Assembly: GCA_022750455.1 (NCBI GenBank)
Contig: JAKIVR010000015.1
Location: 1 to 38,855 of the forward strand
Direction of reading: 5' to 3'
DNA length: 38,855 nucleotides
From: Thermoplasmata archaeon
GTDB taxonomy: Archaea; Thermoplasmatota; Thermoplasmata; Lutacidiplasmatales; UBA184
Positions within the stretch are counted from its first letter, which is position 1. Each line of letters opens with the position of its first letter. A program made the translations under genes and the position numbers. Shown here in pieces: positions 26,765 through 35,398 of this stretch. Below the pieces are notes generated by a model. The model was not told the origin of the DNA. It searched no databases and saw only the letters and a list, made by a program, of their open reading frames with translations.

Positions 26765-26977
26765 TCACGACCAGTGGACCGTGTAGACGAACGTTCGTCC
26801 TTCGACCGCCGCGCGCGCGCGGGCGGGGTCGACGTACGCGGCGAACGTCGCGGCGACCGACGGCTTTAGTTTCGGGCGCCGGCGCACGGGGTAGTAGTGC
26901 GGGAGGGTCATGTGAGGGACCTTCCCCGGCTTCGTCTCTTCCAGGAGCGCGGGTTCGCGTCGGGACGCGGCGGTCAT
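26765..26977 (-). CDS. Small protein (70 aa), unknown; second gene of a coupled pair
   Basis: ATG (26977) overlaps the stop of the upstream minus-strand ORF by 4 nt (ATGA); sequence MTAASRREPALLEETKPGKVPHMTLPHYYPVRRRPKLKPSVAATFAAYVDPARARAAVEGRTFVYTVHWS. Confidence 0.55.
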   Translation of the reverse strand: MTAASRREPALLEETKPGKVPHMTLPHYYPVRRRPKLKPSVAATFAAYVDPARARAAVEGRTFVYTVHWS

Positions 26978-27177
26978 GCCCCCTCGCGAGGCTCCGGAAG
27001 CACGCGGGCCACCAGCGGGAGGCGAACCCACACCGGAGCGGCCCAGACGCTGGGAGGAAGATCCGGTTCCTCGGGAGGAGGAGCCTCCTCCATCACCAAC
27101 CAAGGCGCGATCGCCGCCGTCCACCCAAATGTCGCCGGGTCAAACTTGGGGTCGTACATTGCACCGCTCCTATCCAT
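26974..27177 (-). CDS. Small protein (67 aa), unknown; first gene of a coupled pair
   Basis: ATG 27177 (or 27159) downstream of TATA-like CTATATGTA on the minus strand and a perfect palindrome; overlaps the next ORF by ATGA. Confidence 0.55.
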   Translation of the reverse strand: MDRSGAMYDPKFDPATFGWTAAIAPWLVMEEAPPPEEPDLPPSVWAAPVWVRLPLVARVLPEPREGA

Positions 27178-27183
27178 TTGTCA

Positions 27184-27193
27184 GACACGTGTC
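27184..27193. promoter_or_regulatory. Perfect 10-bp palindrome GACACGTGTC between TATA-like box and start of the minus-strand small-ORF pair
   Basis: Read directly: tcaGACACGTGTCatacatatag; minus-strand TATA (TATATGTA) at about 27194-27202, ATG at 27177. Confidence 0.55.
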
Positions 27194-27266
27194 ATACATA
27201 TAGCCCCGTATTCGAGTGGAAGAGGAGGGGTCCGGGGCGATTTTCACGAGAGGGAGCGCGTCGCGG

Positions 27267-27290
27267 ACGTCTGGCAGACGTATATAAACA
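27267..27290 (+). promoter_or_regulatory. Inverted repeat ACGTCTG-g-CAGACGT abutting strong TATA box TATATAAA
   Basis: Read directly: 7-bp perfect arms, 1-nt spacer, followed immediately by tatataaaca. Confidence 0.6.
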
Positions 27291-27407
27291 AAAAATCCGT
27301 GTTGGGTGCTAGTCCGGCACGCGGCCATTTGGGAGGCGATCTGACGCGAAATTTGACTGGGATCGGGGAGACCCGGTCACTAAGTCCTCCCCGGCCCTAA
27401 ATCCGGC

Positions 27408-28373
27408 ATGTTGCCTCCTTCGGTCGCCAGCTCATTTGAGAATCGAGTTCCGGATGCCGTCGCCGCGGTCTCTCCGAGCGTGGTCGTGGTCACGCAACGT
27501 GCCGGGCACGCACCGGGCGGTTCGCCCTCCCGGCGGTCGGTCGCCACCGGGACCGGCTTGATCGTTCACTCCGGCGGATACGTCGTCACGAACCGCCACG
27601 TCGTCGGAAAGGCGTCGCAGGTCGAGGTCGCCGGCGCGGGGGGAGAAGCGGCCACCGGTCGCGTCCTGGGCTTCGATGCCGTCACGGATCTCGCCGTGGT
27701 ACACGCCCCCGAGCTCGCGGGTCCGGCGGCCCGGCTCGGAGATTCCCATACTCTCCGTGCGGGGGAGTTCGTCATCGCGATCGGCAACTCGCTCGGCCTT
27801 CCCGGTGCCCCGACCGTCTCCCTCGGGGTCGTCAGCGCGACCGCGCGACCACTTCCGGGAACGGAGTTCCAACTCGAGGGTTGGATCCAGACCGATGCGG
27901 CCGTGAACCCCGGCAACAGTGGAGGACCGCTCGCTACATTGAACGCGGACGTCGTGGGGATCAATACCGCGATGGTGCCGTACGCCCAGGGCGTGGGATT
28001 TGCGATCCCGATCAACACGGTGAAGAGCGTCTTCCAGTCGCTCGTGGATCACGGTCGCGTCATCCGACCGTGGCTGGGAATCATCGGGGCGACGCTCACC
28101 CCGGAGCTCGCGCGGCGATCCCGACTCTCCGGGGTCGAAGGCGTGGTGGTGGCGGATCTGCAAGAGTCGAGCCCGGCCGAGGCGGCCGGGTTGCGGACGG
28201 GGGACGTGATCGTCGCCGTGGACGGCCGGGCGGTCAGGGGAATGACGGAGTTGCTCCGCCGTCTCTCCGAGATCTCGGTGGGTCACCGGGTTCCGGTCAC
28301 GGTCCGGCGGGCAGAGGCGACGCTCTCCCTCCCCATCGCCTTGCAAGAGGCGCGCGTACTTCCGACGGCGTGA
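27408..28373 (+). CDS. HtrA/DegP-like S1C serine protease with PDZ domain, no evident signal peptide
   Basis: Catalytic triad motifs TNRHVV, TDLAVV, GNSGGPL; C-terminal PDZ (GVVVADLQESSPAEAAGLRTGDVIVAVDGRAV). Confidence 0.93.
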   Translation: MLPPSVASSFENRVPDAVAAVSPSVVVVTQRAGHAPGGSPSRRSVATGTGLIVHSGGYVVTNRHVVGKASQVEVAGAGGEAATGRVLGFDAVTDLAVVHAPELAGPAARLGDSHTLRAGEFVIAIGNSLGLPGAPTVSLGVVSATARPLPGTEFQLEGWIQTDAAVNPGNSGGPLATLNADVVGINTAMVPYAQGVGFAIPINTVKSVFQSLVDHGRVIRPWLGIIGATLTPELARRSRLSGVEGVVVADLQESSPAEAAGLRTGDVIVAVDGRAVRGMTELLRRLSEISVGHRVPVTVRRAEATLSLPIALQEARVLPTA

Positions 28374-28463
28374 CGGGGTCCGATCGTCCCCGCCGGGGTC
28401 GCGGGACGTTAAAATCCGGGTTCCCTTCCCGGGCCGGGTGATCCGCCAGAGAGGCACGCGACG

Positions 28464-28886
28464 TTGCAAGCGAAGGAGATCATGCAGACCGAACTGTTGA
28501 CGGTCGACGCGGGCACGAGCCTCCGGCAGTGCGTCCAGCGGATGGATGCGGCCCGGACCGGCTACGCGCTAGTGGTTCGCGACGGCCAACCGTTCGCCAT
28601 CGTCACGGAGTGGGATCTCCTCCACAAGGTCCTCGCCACCTCCATCGACCCCGATCGGACGACGGTGGAGACGATCGCCAGCTCACCGTTGGTATCGGTC
28701 GATAGCGAGACGAGCACCTACGACCTGGTCGAAATGATGGCCGATCGTGGGATCCGCCGGATGGTCGTCACCCAGGGGGGGCAGGTCGTCGGGATCGTGA
28801 CCGCGAAAGGCGTGCTCGCGGCGTTCCGGAAGTACGTCGATCGTCTCTCTTCGGAGATCGGCCGGATGCAGGCCCCGCCGCCGTGA
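28464..28886 (+). CDS. CBS-domain-pair protein
   Basis: TELLTVDAGTSLRQCVQRMDAARTGYALVVRDGQPFAIVTEWDLL ... SPLVSVDSETSTYDLVEMMADRGIRRMVVTQGGQVVGIVTAKGVL. TTG start at 28464 or ATG at 28482. Confidence 0.88.
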   Translation: MQAKEIMQTELLTVDAGTSLRQCVQRMDAARTGYALVVRDGQPFAIVTEWDLLHKVLATSIDPDRTTVETIASSPLVSVDSETSTYDLVEMMADRGIRRMVVTQGGQVVGIVTAKGVLAAFRKYVDRLSSEIGRMQAPPP

Positions 28887-28932
28887 TTCCTCCGGCGGGA
28901 GCCCGGGCCGCCCGAGGGGGGTTCGAACCCCG

Positions 28933-30366
28933 ATGAAGTACTCGTGGGTCGTCCTCTCCGTCACGACCGTGGGGACGCTGATGGCGTCCCTCGACACGAA
29001 CATCGTCGTCATCGCCCTCCCCACGATCGCCCGCCAGCTTCCAGGCGAGACCGTCGTCACCGTCCTCTGGACCCTGATCGGCTACTCTCTCGTCACCGCC
29101 ACCCTGCTCCTGAGCTTCGGCCGGCTCGCCGACATGCATGGACGGGTGCGACTGTTCACCCTCGGGTTCGCCATCTTCACCTTCGGATCGTTCCTCTGCG
29201 GATTCTCTCAGACCGGGATCGAGCTCGTCGGATTCCGTATGGTCCAGGCGACCGGGGCGGCGCTCCTGTTCGCGAATTCCGCGGCGCTCGTGACCGACGC
29301 GTTCCCCCCGGACCAGCGGGGGATGGCGCTCGGCATCAACCAGGTCTCGATCGTCGTCGGCTCGGTCTCGGGCCTCGTCGTGGGAGGCACGCTCACCTCC
29401 CTCGTCGGCTGGCGCTGGATCTTCTTCGTCAACGTCCCCATCGGGATCTTCGCCGTCTTCTGGGCGCGCTGGCGCCTGAAGGAGATCGCCACTGTCGACC
29501 ACGTGCAAGGGATCGACTGGCCGGGGAACCTCTCGTTCGCTGGAGGGCTGACGATGGTGCTCGCCGGGGTGACGTTGTACCCGCTCCAGGCAATCTCCAC
29601 CATGTGGTTCGTGCTCCTGGTGGTGGCGGGGGTCTCCTCCCTGGCGACGTTCGTGTGGGTGGAACGGCACGTCGCCTCCCCGATGTTCGACCTGAGCTTG
29701 TTCAAGGTACGAATGTTCGCCGCGGGGAACATCTCGATCTTCCTGAACGCGTTGGCCCGGGGCGCGTTCACGTTTGTGATGGTGTTCTACCTCCAGGGCC
29801 CCCCACACGACCTGAGCGCGCTCTCGGCCGGCGTCTACCTCATTCCCGTCTCCCTCTCCTTGGCCCTCACGGCGCCGGCGAGCGGGTACCTGTCCGATCG
29901 GTACGGGGCGCGTCCGTTCGCCACCGCCGGCCTCCTCCTCACCGCGTCGGGATTCGCCATCCTCGCCGTTCAGACCGGGGCGACGACGACGTTCTGGACC
30001 CTGTTCCCGGCGCTGGTCCTCATCGGCGCGGGGTTCGGGATCTACGCCTCCCCGAACCGGTCGTCGATCATGAACTCGGTCCCGCCGAACCGCCGTGGGG
30101 TCGCCTCCGGGATGAGCACCACGTTGTTGACTTCGGGGAACACGTTCAGCTTCGCGTTCAGCATCGCGATCCTCTCCGCCGCGATGCCGCTGGCGACGAT
30201 CGTCGCGATCTTCACGGGGACCGGCTCGGTCGCGTCCAACCCGGCGATCACGGTCGGGCCGTTCCTCCGTGCGATCCACACCGTGTTCACGCTGTCGGCG
30301 ATCTTGCTCCTCGTCGCCGTGATCCCCTCGGCGCTGCGCGGGAAGGAGAATCGTCGTGCCGCTTGA
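28933..30366 (+). CDS. MFS transporter (DHA2/14-TM-like)
   Basis: LMASLDTNIVVIALPTIA, LLLSFGRLADMHGRVRLF, SVSGLVVGGTLTSLVGWRWIFFVNVPIG. Confidence 0.92.
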   Translation: MKYSWVVLSVTTVGTLMASLDTNIVVIALPTIARQLPGETVVTVLWTLIGYSLVTATLLLSFGRLADMHGRVRLFTLGFAIFTFGSFLCGFSQTGIELVGFRMVQATGAALLFANSAALVTDAFPPDQRGMALGINQVSIVVGSVSGLVVGGTLTSLVGWRWIFFVNVPIGIFAVFWARWRLKEIATVDHVQGIDWPGNLSFAGGLTMVLAGVTLYPLQAISTMWFVLLVVAGVSSLATFVWVERHVASPMFDLSLFKVRMFAAGNISIFLNALARGAFTFVMVFYLQGPPHDLSALSAGVYLIPVSLSLALTAPASGYLSDRYGARPFATAGLLLTASGFAILAVQTGATTTFWTLFPALVLIGAGFGIYASPNRSSIMNSVPPNRRGVASGMSTTLLTSGNTFSFAFSIAILSAAMPLATIVAIFTGTGSVASNPAITVGPFLRAIHTVFTLSAILLLVAVIPSALRGKENRRAA

Positions 30367-31582
30367 TCCGGGGGCTCTTCGCCCGCACGCCCAACGGGTC
30401 CCGGGACTCCACGAATCGACGATGTAGTTCCGCCAGGGAACGTTCGCCATCGGCCTGCGGAACCAGCACCGAGATCTCATTCGCGTCGCCCCAGACGGCC
30501 ACGGCTCGGTGGAGGACCGGCGGGGGCAGCTGGTCGATTTCGTCGAGCACGCCCCTCCCCACGATCGAGATGCGCGCCAGTGGTCGGGCTTGAGTGCCTT
30601 CCCCCGGGGGGAACGTCAACGTCAGGATTCGCGAGGTGCGGCGGCAGATGGGATCGATCCGCGTCACCAGCTGCGGATCCTGCAAGGAGATCAGCCGGAG
30701 GGGGATCCCGGCACTTCGAAGCGGGACCACCGTGCGGGGATGGAGGATCCGGGCCCCCGACACGGCCAGTCGCTCGGCATCCTCGTACGAGCATCGCGGG
30801 ATCGGGCGGGCCGTCGGGATCAGATCCGGATCCGCGGAGCAGAGCGCGGTGCTCCCCTTGACGAGGTCCACGGACCGGGCGCGAAGGATCGCGGCGAGGG
30901 CCGCGGCGCTGTAATCTGAGCCGCCTCGACCGAGTTCATTCGCACAGCCATCTGGTGCGCGGCCGAAGTAACCGGTCACGACCGGGACCACGCCATCCGC
31001 GAGGGCCCGGGAGATCGCTGTGGAGACCTCCCCACGGGAGGCTTCGAGATCGATGGTCCCGTGATGGGAGACTCCATCCGTCCGCAACCCGATCAGGTCC
31101 GCCTCCAAGGTGCGGGCCGCGGTGCCGGAGGCCGCGAGTCGAGAGGCGAACCAGCGGGCCGAGAGTCGTTCGCCCACGGCGACGAAGTTGTCGTACTCGT
31201 GCTCGAGACATTTCGGAGGATCCTCCGCCCGGCGGAACCCCCCCCTGAGCACAGGCGCGGCGAGCCGATCGAAGTCGGATTCCGGCAGCTCGGGGTACGA
31301 CAATCGCAGGAACCGCCGAAGATCCTCCCCGGCCTCGCCGGAGTTCCGGGCCGCCACCAAGCGGTCGGTGACTCCCGGACGTGCCGAGACGACCACGACC
31401 GAGGGAATCCCGTCGTGGAGGCGCCCGAGAAGGTAGTGTACCGCCGCCTCGGGGAACGCCAGGGCCTCCCCTCCGAACTTGAGGATCCGCGGCGCGGGCG
31501 GGTTCGGTGCGGACGACCCCCGGGCGGACGCGCGACCTCGAGGTTCGGCGGCCGAAGCGAGGGTCCGACGTCCCCCGATCAT
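30287..31582 (-). CDS. Aspartate kinase
   Basis: ILKFGGEALA N-terminal K-F-G-G motif, NELGRGGSDYSAAALAA, GARILHPRTVVPLRSAGIPL; fourth ATGA overlap of the Thr operon. Confidence 0.88.
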   Translation of the reverse strand: MIGGRRTLASAAEPRGRASARGSSAPNPPAPRILKFGGEALAFPEAAVHYLLGRLHDGIPSVVVVSARPGVTDRLVAARNSGEAGEDLRRFLRLSYPELPESDFDRLAAPVLRGGFRRAEDPPKCLEHEYDNFVAVGERLSARWFASRLAASGTAARTLEADLIGLRTDGVSHHGTIDLEASRGEVSTAISRALADGVVPVVTGYFGRAPDGCANELGRGGSDYSAAALAAILRARSVDLVKGSTALCSADPDLIPTARPIPRCSYEDAERLAVSGARILHPRTVVPLRSAGIPLRLISLQDPQLVTRIDPICRRTSRILTLTFPPGEGTQARPLARISIVGRGVLDEIDQLPPPVLHRAVAVWGDANEISVLVPQADGERSLAELHRRFVESRDPLGVRAKSPRIKRHDDSPSRAAPRGSRRRGARSPTA

Positions 31583-32619
31583 CGAGCCCCCTGAACGCTC
31601 GGGCCCGTGCCGGATCGAGCCTCAAACCCGTCCGCCGGCTCTCCCGCGTGCTCGAACGCCTGGACCATCGCCCGGGTCACGGCCCGGATCCTCCGCGCCG
31701 GTGCCAGCGCGAAGACGGCGGGTCCGCTCCCTGACAGTGCCGCCCCAAAAGCCCCCGCATCGATCGCCGCCTGACGGACCTTAGACAAGCCAGGTACAAG
31801 GGACTCCCGGTGACGCGCCGCGACCCGATCTTCGAGATTTTGACCGATCGCACGTACGTCGCCCCGGGCAAAGGCGCCGACGATCCCCGAAACCTTCCCG
31901 AGGTTGGCGACCACATCTCCCAACGGCACTTCCCGAGGGACCACGCGCCGGGAGTCCGAGGTGGAGATGGGTCGTGTGGGGACGGCGAGGGCGATGGAAA
32001 GCGCCGGAGGAGCCGGCAGTCGGACGATCCGAAGCGGGTCCAACGACTCGATGGCGATGAACCCCCCGAAGAGGCTGGCGGCGACGTTGTCGAAGTGCGG
32101 GGCTCCAGCGGCCGCCCGCTCGCCGTCGGCGGCCGCCGCAAGGACGGACGCGACCTCCGACGGCGCTCGAAGTCGAAGCCCGAGGGTGAACGCGGCGCCG
32201 AGCGCTCCCGCGACTGCAGAAGCTCCGCTGGATCCCAGCCCGGTACCGGACCGGAACCCCTTGCTCAGACGAACGGAGCTCGGAGGGAGCGGGACCCCCG
32301 AGCGTCGGAAGAGGGATTGGTAGGCGATGCCAGCGACGTTGCGCTCCCAGACCGCGGAGACGCCCGCCGAACCGCCTATCTGGAAGCGATGCTCGGGGCC
32401 TCCGTTCTCGATCTCCAAGACATCCTGTGGCCCGTCCAAGCACAACCCCAATCGGTCGAAGCCCGGTCCGACGTTGGCGATGCTGTACGGTACGGAGATC
32501 GTCAACTTCGGGCGGCCGCGACGCGACGGAAGGGAGAACGGAAGCGTCGGGAGCTCCGGTGAAGTGGGGCGTGCCCGCCGGGAATACTGCGCTCGGGCGC
32601 GGGTCTTGGTCGCCATCAC
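31579..32619 (-). CDS. thrB: Homoserine kinase (GHMP family)
   Basis: VPYSIANVGPGFDRLGLCLD, GTGLGSSGASAVAGALGAAF GHMP glycine/serine loop, GAFGAALSGSGPAVFAL. GTG 32619 or ATG 32616. Confidence 0.92.
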   Translation of the reverse strand: MMATKTRARAQYSRRARPTSPELPTLPFSLPSRRGRPKLTISVPYSIANVGPGFDRLGLCLDGPQDVLEIENGGPEHRFQIGGSAGVSAVWERNVAGIAYQSLFRRSGVPLPPSSVRLSKGFRSGTGLGSSGASAVAGALGAAFTLGLRLRAPSEVASVLAAAADGERAAAGAPHFDNVAASLFGGFIAIESLDPLRIVRLPAPPALSIALAVPTRPISTSDSRRVVPREVPLGDVVANLGKVSGIVGAFARGDVRAIGQNLEDRVAARHRESLVPGLSKVRQAAIDAGAFGAALSGSGPAVFALAPARRIRAVTRAMVQAFEHAGEPADGFEARSGTGPSVQGAR

Positions 32620-33737
32620 GCTCCCGGAGTCGGCGGAACCGCTTTCGGCGAGGTGTGAAGGGTCTCAGCGACGAACGTCGCGGGGACGGTCGTCGAGGTC
32701 CATCCCCCCGATGACTGCAGGCAACGCAACCCGAGCAAGTCGGCGAGGACTCCACTCGCCGTCGCCTCCGGTCCAGCCCCGGCTCCCCGGAACCAGAGAG
32801 TGCCGGCATGCCGAGTCTCGACCCGGAAGACATTCGTCGCCTCGCGGACATCCCACGGTCCCCCGCGGACCACCGGGCAGAGCCGGATCCGTACCGATTG
32901 GGGCTCGACCTCCAACAAGGCGGCGACCCGATGAGAGGAATCACAGTCCCTGGTCGCCTCCTCGACCCGCCGGGGGTCGACCTCCTCTCGCTCGACCTGC
33001 ACCGGAGTGATCGGCGGCGCGAAGAGCAGATTGTGGATGATCGTTCCCTTCAGAGCGCTATCGAAACCCGAGAGATCCCAGGAAGGGTCACTCTCCGTCA
33101 ATCCCTGTCGCCGCGCCTCGGAGAGGGCCGCCGGGAAGCTGCTCCCGTGATCCAACGAATCGAGGACGAACTGGGTCGTACCATTGGCGATCCCGTCCAC
33201 GCGAAGGACCTCGGCCGCCCGCAGATGTTCCTTTAGCGCCGAGAGGATGGGAACGATCCCGCCCACGGTGGTCGAGTGCCGAAGTTCGCTGCCCTTCAGG
33301 AGCGCCCTCCCCTGGAGCTCGTGGCCGTGGTGGGCGATCGGCAGCTTGTCCGAGGTGACCACATCGATCCCGGCCTCAAGGGCGGTGGAGATGATCGTCG
33401 TTCCGGGTTCGGCCGTGCGGGGGTCGGAGCGCGCGACTTCGATCACCACGTGAGGGCGCAAAGTTCTCCACAGCCCGGAGGCGTCTCGCGGAACACCCCC
33501 GATGGATCCCGTCGCGAGCTTGGCGTAAAGGGTGCCCGCCAGGTCGATCCCCCGGTCATTAATGATCCAACCACTGGAATCCGCGACGGCCACGACCCGA
33601 CACGAGCGTCGATCCGGAAGTGCGAAGTTTGGTTCGAGGAGCCGCCGAGCGACCTCCTGGCCGACCGAGCCGAATCCGACGAGCGCGAGCCGCAACGGCT
33701 CGACCCCCGTCGGGAGCGACGCGAGAGGCTTCGTCAT
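32616..33737 (-). CDS. hom: Homoserine dehydrogenase
   Basis: LALVGFGSVGQEVARRL Rossmann motif, TSDKLPIAHHGHEL, GGIVPILSALKEHL, GIANGTTQFVLDSL, DPSWDLSGFDSALK. Confidence 0.93.
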   Translation of the reverse strand: MTKPLASLPTGVEPLRLALVGFGSVGQEVARRLLEPNFALPDRRSCRVVAVADSSGWIINDRGIDLAGTLYAKLATGSIGGVPRDASGLWRTLRPHVVIEVARSDPRTAEPGTTIISTALEAGIDVVTSDKLPIAHHGHELQGRALLKGSELRHSTTVGGIVPILSALKEHLRAAEVLRVDGIANGTTQFVLDSLDHGSSFPAALSEARRQGLTESDPSWDLSGFDSALKGTIIHNLLFAPPITPVQVEREEVDPRRVEEATRDCDSSHRVAALLEVEPQSVRIRLCPVVRGGPWDVREATNVFRVETRHAGTLWFRGAGAGPEATASGVLADLLGLRCLQSSGGWTSTTVPATFVAETLHTSPKAVPPTPGA

Positions 33738-34012
33738 CCGCCCGCCACCGCTGGGATCAGATCCACCCTCGACGTCGGAGTAATTGGAGTCGCCAATCCC
33801 GAAAGATACCGAACGTCCGTCCCATCCACGAACACATTCAGGTACCGCCGCAATCGGTCGCCATCGAAGATCCGTCCCCGAAACGAGGGACCCCCTTCGG
33901 CACTGACCGTGTTGAGGAATTCGAGGAGTGAACCACGGAATCCGTCGTACTCCTTCTGGTGGAGCGACGGCGCTGATTGACGGAGGACGGAGGCGAGGAC
34001 CAAGGTGGTCAT
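33734..34012 (-). CDS. Ubiquitin-like MoaD/ThiS-family sulfur-carrier-like protein (92 aa, C-terminal Gly-Gly)
   Basis: ATG 34012 overlaps the thrC stop (ATGA); MTTLVLASVLRQSAPSLHQKEYDGFRGSLLEFLNTVSAEGGPSFRGRIFDGDRLRRYLNVFVDGTDVRYLSGLATPITPTSRVDLIPAVAGG shows the RYLNVFVDGxDxRxLxGLxTPxxxxxxxxxxPAVAGG pattern. In the frame of ORF 33734..34888. Confidence 0.85.
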   Translation of the reverse strand: MTTLVLASVLRQSAPSLHQKEYDGFRGSLLEFLNTVSAEGGPSFRGRIFDGDRLRRYLNVFVDGTDVRYLSGLATPITPTSRVDLIPAVAGG

Positions 34013-35346
34013 TCCGCTCCTCCCAACGCTTCGGGTCGAGGACCCACGTGCAATTGGCTGAGGTCGGGGTGCACTGGGTCGAGATGGATGGGTGCTGACC
34101 CCACGCGGGAAAGAGCGACGGCGTGCGAGATCTTCCAGCCGGCGCCGGTCAAGAAGGCCACGACCCGGTCCTGCCGGCGAACTGTTCCAGCTTCGCGCAA
34201 TCGCCGGAGCGTGGCGATCACCGTCCCCGCCGCCGGTTCGACCCAGATCCCTTCGGTCCGAGCCAAGGCACGGATCGCGGCGATGACCTCCTCGCTCGTG
34301 GGACTGTCCGCGGCCCCGCGTGACGCTCGGATTGCTCGTAGCGCCTCGTACCCTGAACCCGGATCCCCGATCGCGAGACTCTCGGCGATGGTCCGTGGGT
34401 GCTCCACCGGGACGATCTCGTCGCTCCCGGCGTCGAACGCGTCGGCGATTGGGGCGCATCCGTCCGGCTGGGAGCCCAGCAACGCTGGCCCCGGCCCCGA
34501 GGGGATCCATCCAATCTCCCGAAGCTGCGAGATGGCGCGTTCGGTGGCGGCTAGGAGGGCGCCGGAGCCGAGCGGGAGGGCGATCGCGTCGGGCGGGTTC
34601 CACCCGAGAGCCTCGAACGTCTCGAGCGCGAGGGTCTTCGACCCCTCGGTGTAGTACGGTCGGAGCGTGATGTTCACGACACCGATACCCGCCGCCTCGG
34701 CGGCGAGGTTCGCCACTCGGTTCGCCACGTCGTACGGTCCTTCGACCTCGACGATCTGGCCCCCGAACTGGCGCACCGGATCCAGTTTGGAATCGGGCAG
34801 TCCCGCCGGGACGAATACAAAACAGGGAAGGGACGCCCGCACCGCCGCGCGGGCCGTCGCGGCCGCGAGATTGCCCGTCGAGGCGCAACCGACCGCCCGA
34901 TGTCCCTGAGCCGCCGCGAACGCCACCGCGACCGACGCGGGCCGGTCCTTGAACGAACCGGTCGGGAGCACCGTGTCATCCTTCAGCCATACGGTCTCCA
35001 CGCCCAACCACTCGGCCAGACGCGGAGCAGGACGGAGCGGGGTGGTCTCCAGGTCGAGCCTCGCGGACCACGGAAGCGAGAGGGGGGGAAGCAACTCGGC
35101 AAATCTGCCGATCGACCGCGGACGGCCGGAGAGCCGATCGCTCGGTACGCTCCCTCGGAGCGTCGAGAGGTCATAGGTCACCGCGAGGGGTCCTAGGCAG
35201 GCGGGGCAGCTCTGGTGGACCTCCAGCCGTGTCTCGTGACCGCATTCCACGCACCGAAGAGTTCGGGCTAGACTGGCGATTGCTAGATTTCCGGGGGCCG
35301 AACCGACTGACTCTCGGACGACCGGCTCGACCGTACTGCCTCCCAT
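34009..35346 (-). CDS. thrC: Threonine synthase (PLP fold-type II, N-terminal zinc ribbon)
   Basis: LRCVECGHE...SCPACLGPLAVTYD, TTPLRPAPRLAEWLG, LPTGSFKDRPASVAVA (PLP Lys), CASTGNLAAATAR. ORF track has a GTG start at 35370; ATG at 35346 preferred. Confidence 0.9.
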   Translation of the reverse strand: MGGSTVEPVVRESVGSAPGNLAIASLARTLRCVECGHETRLEVHQSCPACLGPLAVTYDLSTLRGSVPSDRLSGRPRSIGRFAELLPPLSLPWSARLDLETTPLRPAPRLAEWLGVETVWLKDDTVLPTGSFKDRPASVAVAFAAAQGHRAVGCASTGNLAAATARAAVRASLPCFVFVPAGLPDSKLDPVRQFGGQIVEVEGPYDVANRVANLAAEAAGIGVVNITLRPYYTEGSKTLALETFEALGWNPPDAIALPLGSGALLAATERAISQLREIGWIPSGPGPALLGSQPDGCAPIADAFDAGSDEIVPVEHPRTIAESLAIGDPGSGYEALRAIRASRGAADSPTSEEVIAAIRALARTEGIWVEPAAGTVIATLRRLREAGTVRRQDRVVAFLTGAGWKISHAVALSRVGSAPIHLDPVHPDLSQLHVGPRPEALGGAE

Positions 35347-35398
35347 GGTTCCTGACGGTGCGTGGCGCACCCGAGGTCCTCAATCCTGAACGGCCATA

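Noticed and set aside
26897-27400. 167-aa plus-strand ORF spanning the tiny-ORF pair and htrA leader
   Set aside because: Crosses two promoter-like regions and palindromes and has low-complexity composition; the minus-strand pair with ATGA overlap is better supported.
28911-28935. tRNA-like T-arm GGGGGTTCGAACCCC as a tRNA gene or fragment
   Set aside because: No acceptor, D or anticodon arms in flanking sequence; treated as a palindrome instead. A similar ggggtcgaacccc near 36190 is inside the E1 coding region.
28768-30480. 570-aa minus-strand ORF opposite the second MFS gene
   Set aside because: Shadow ORF with low-complexity charged sequence; the plus-strand MFS is unambiguous.
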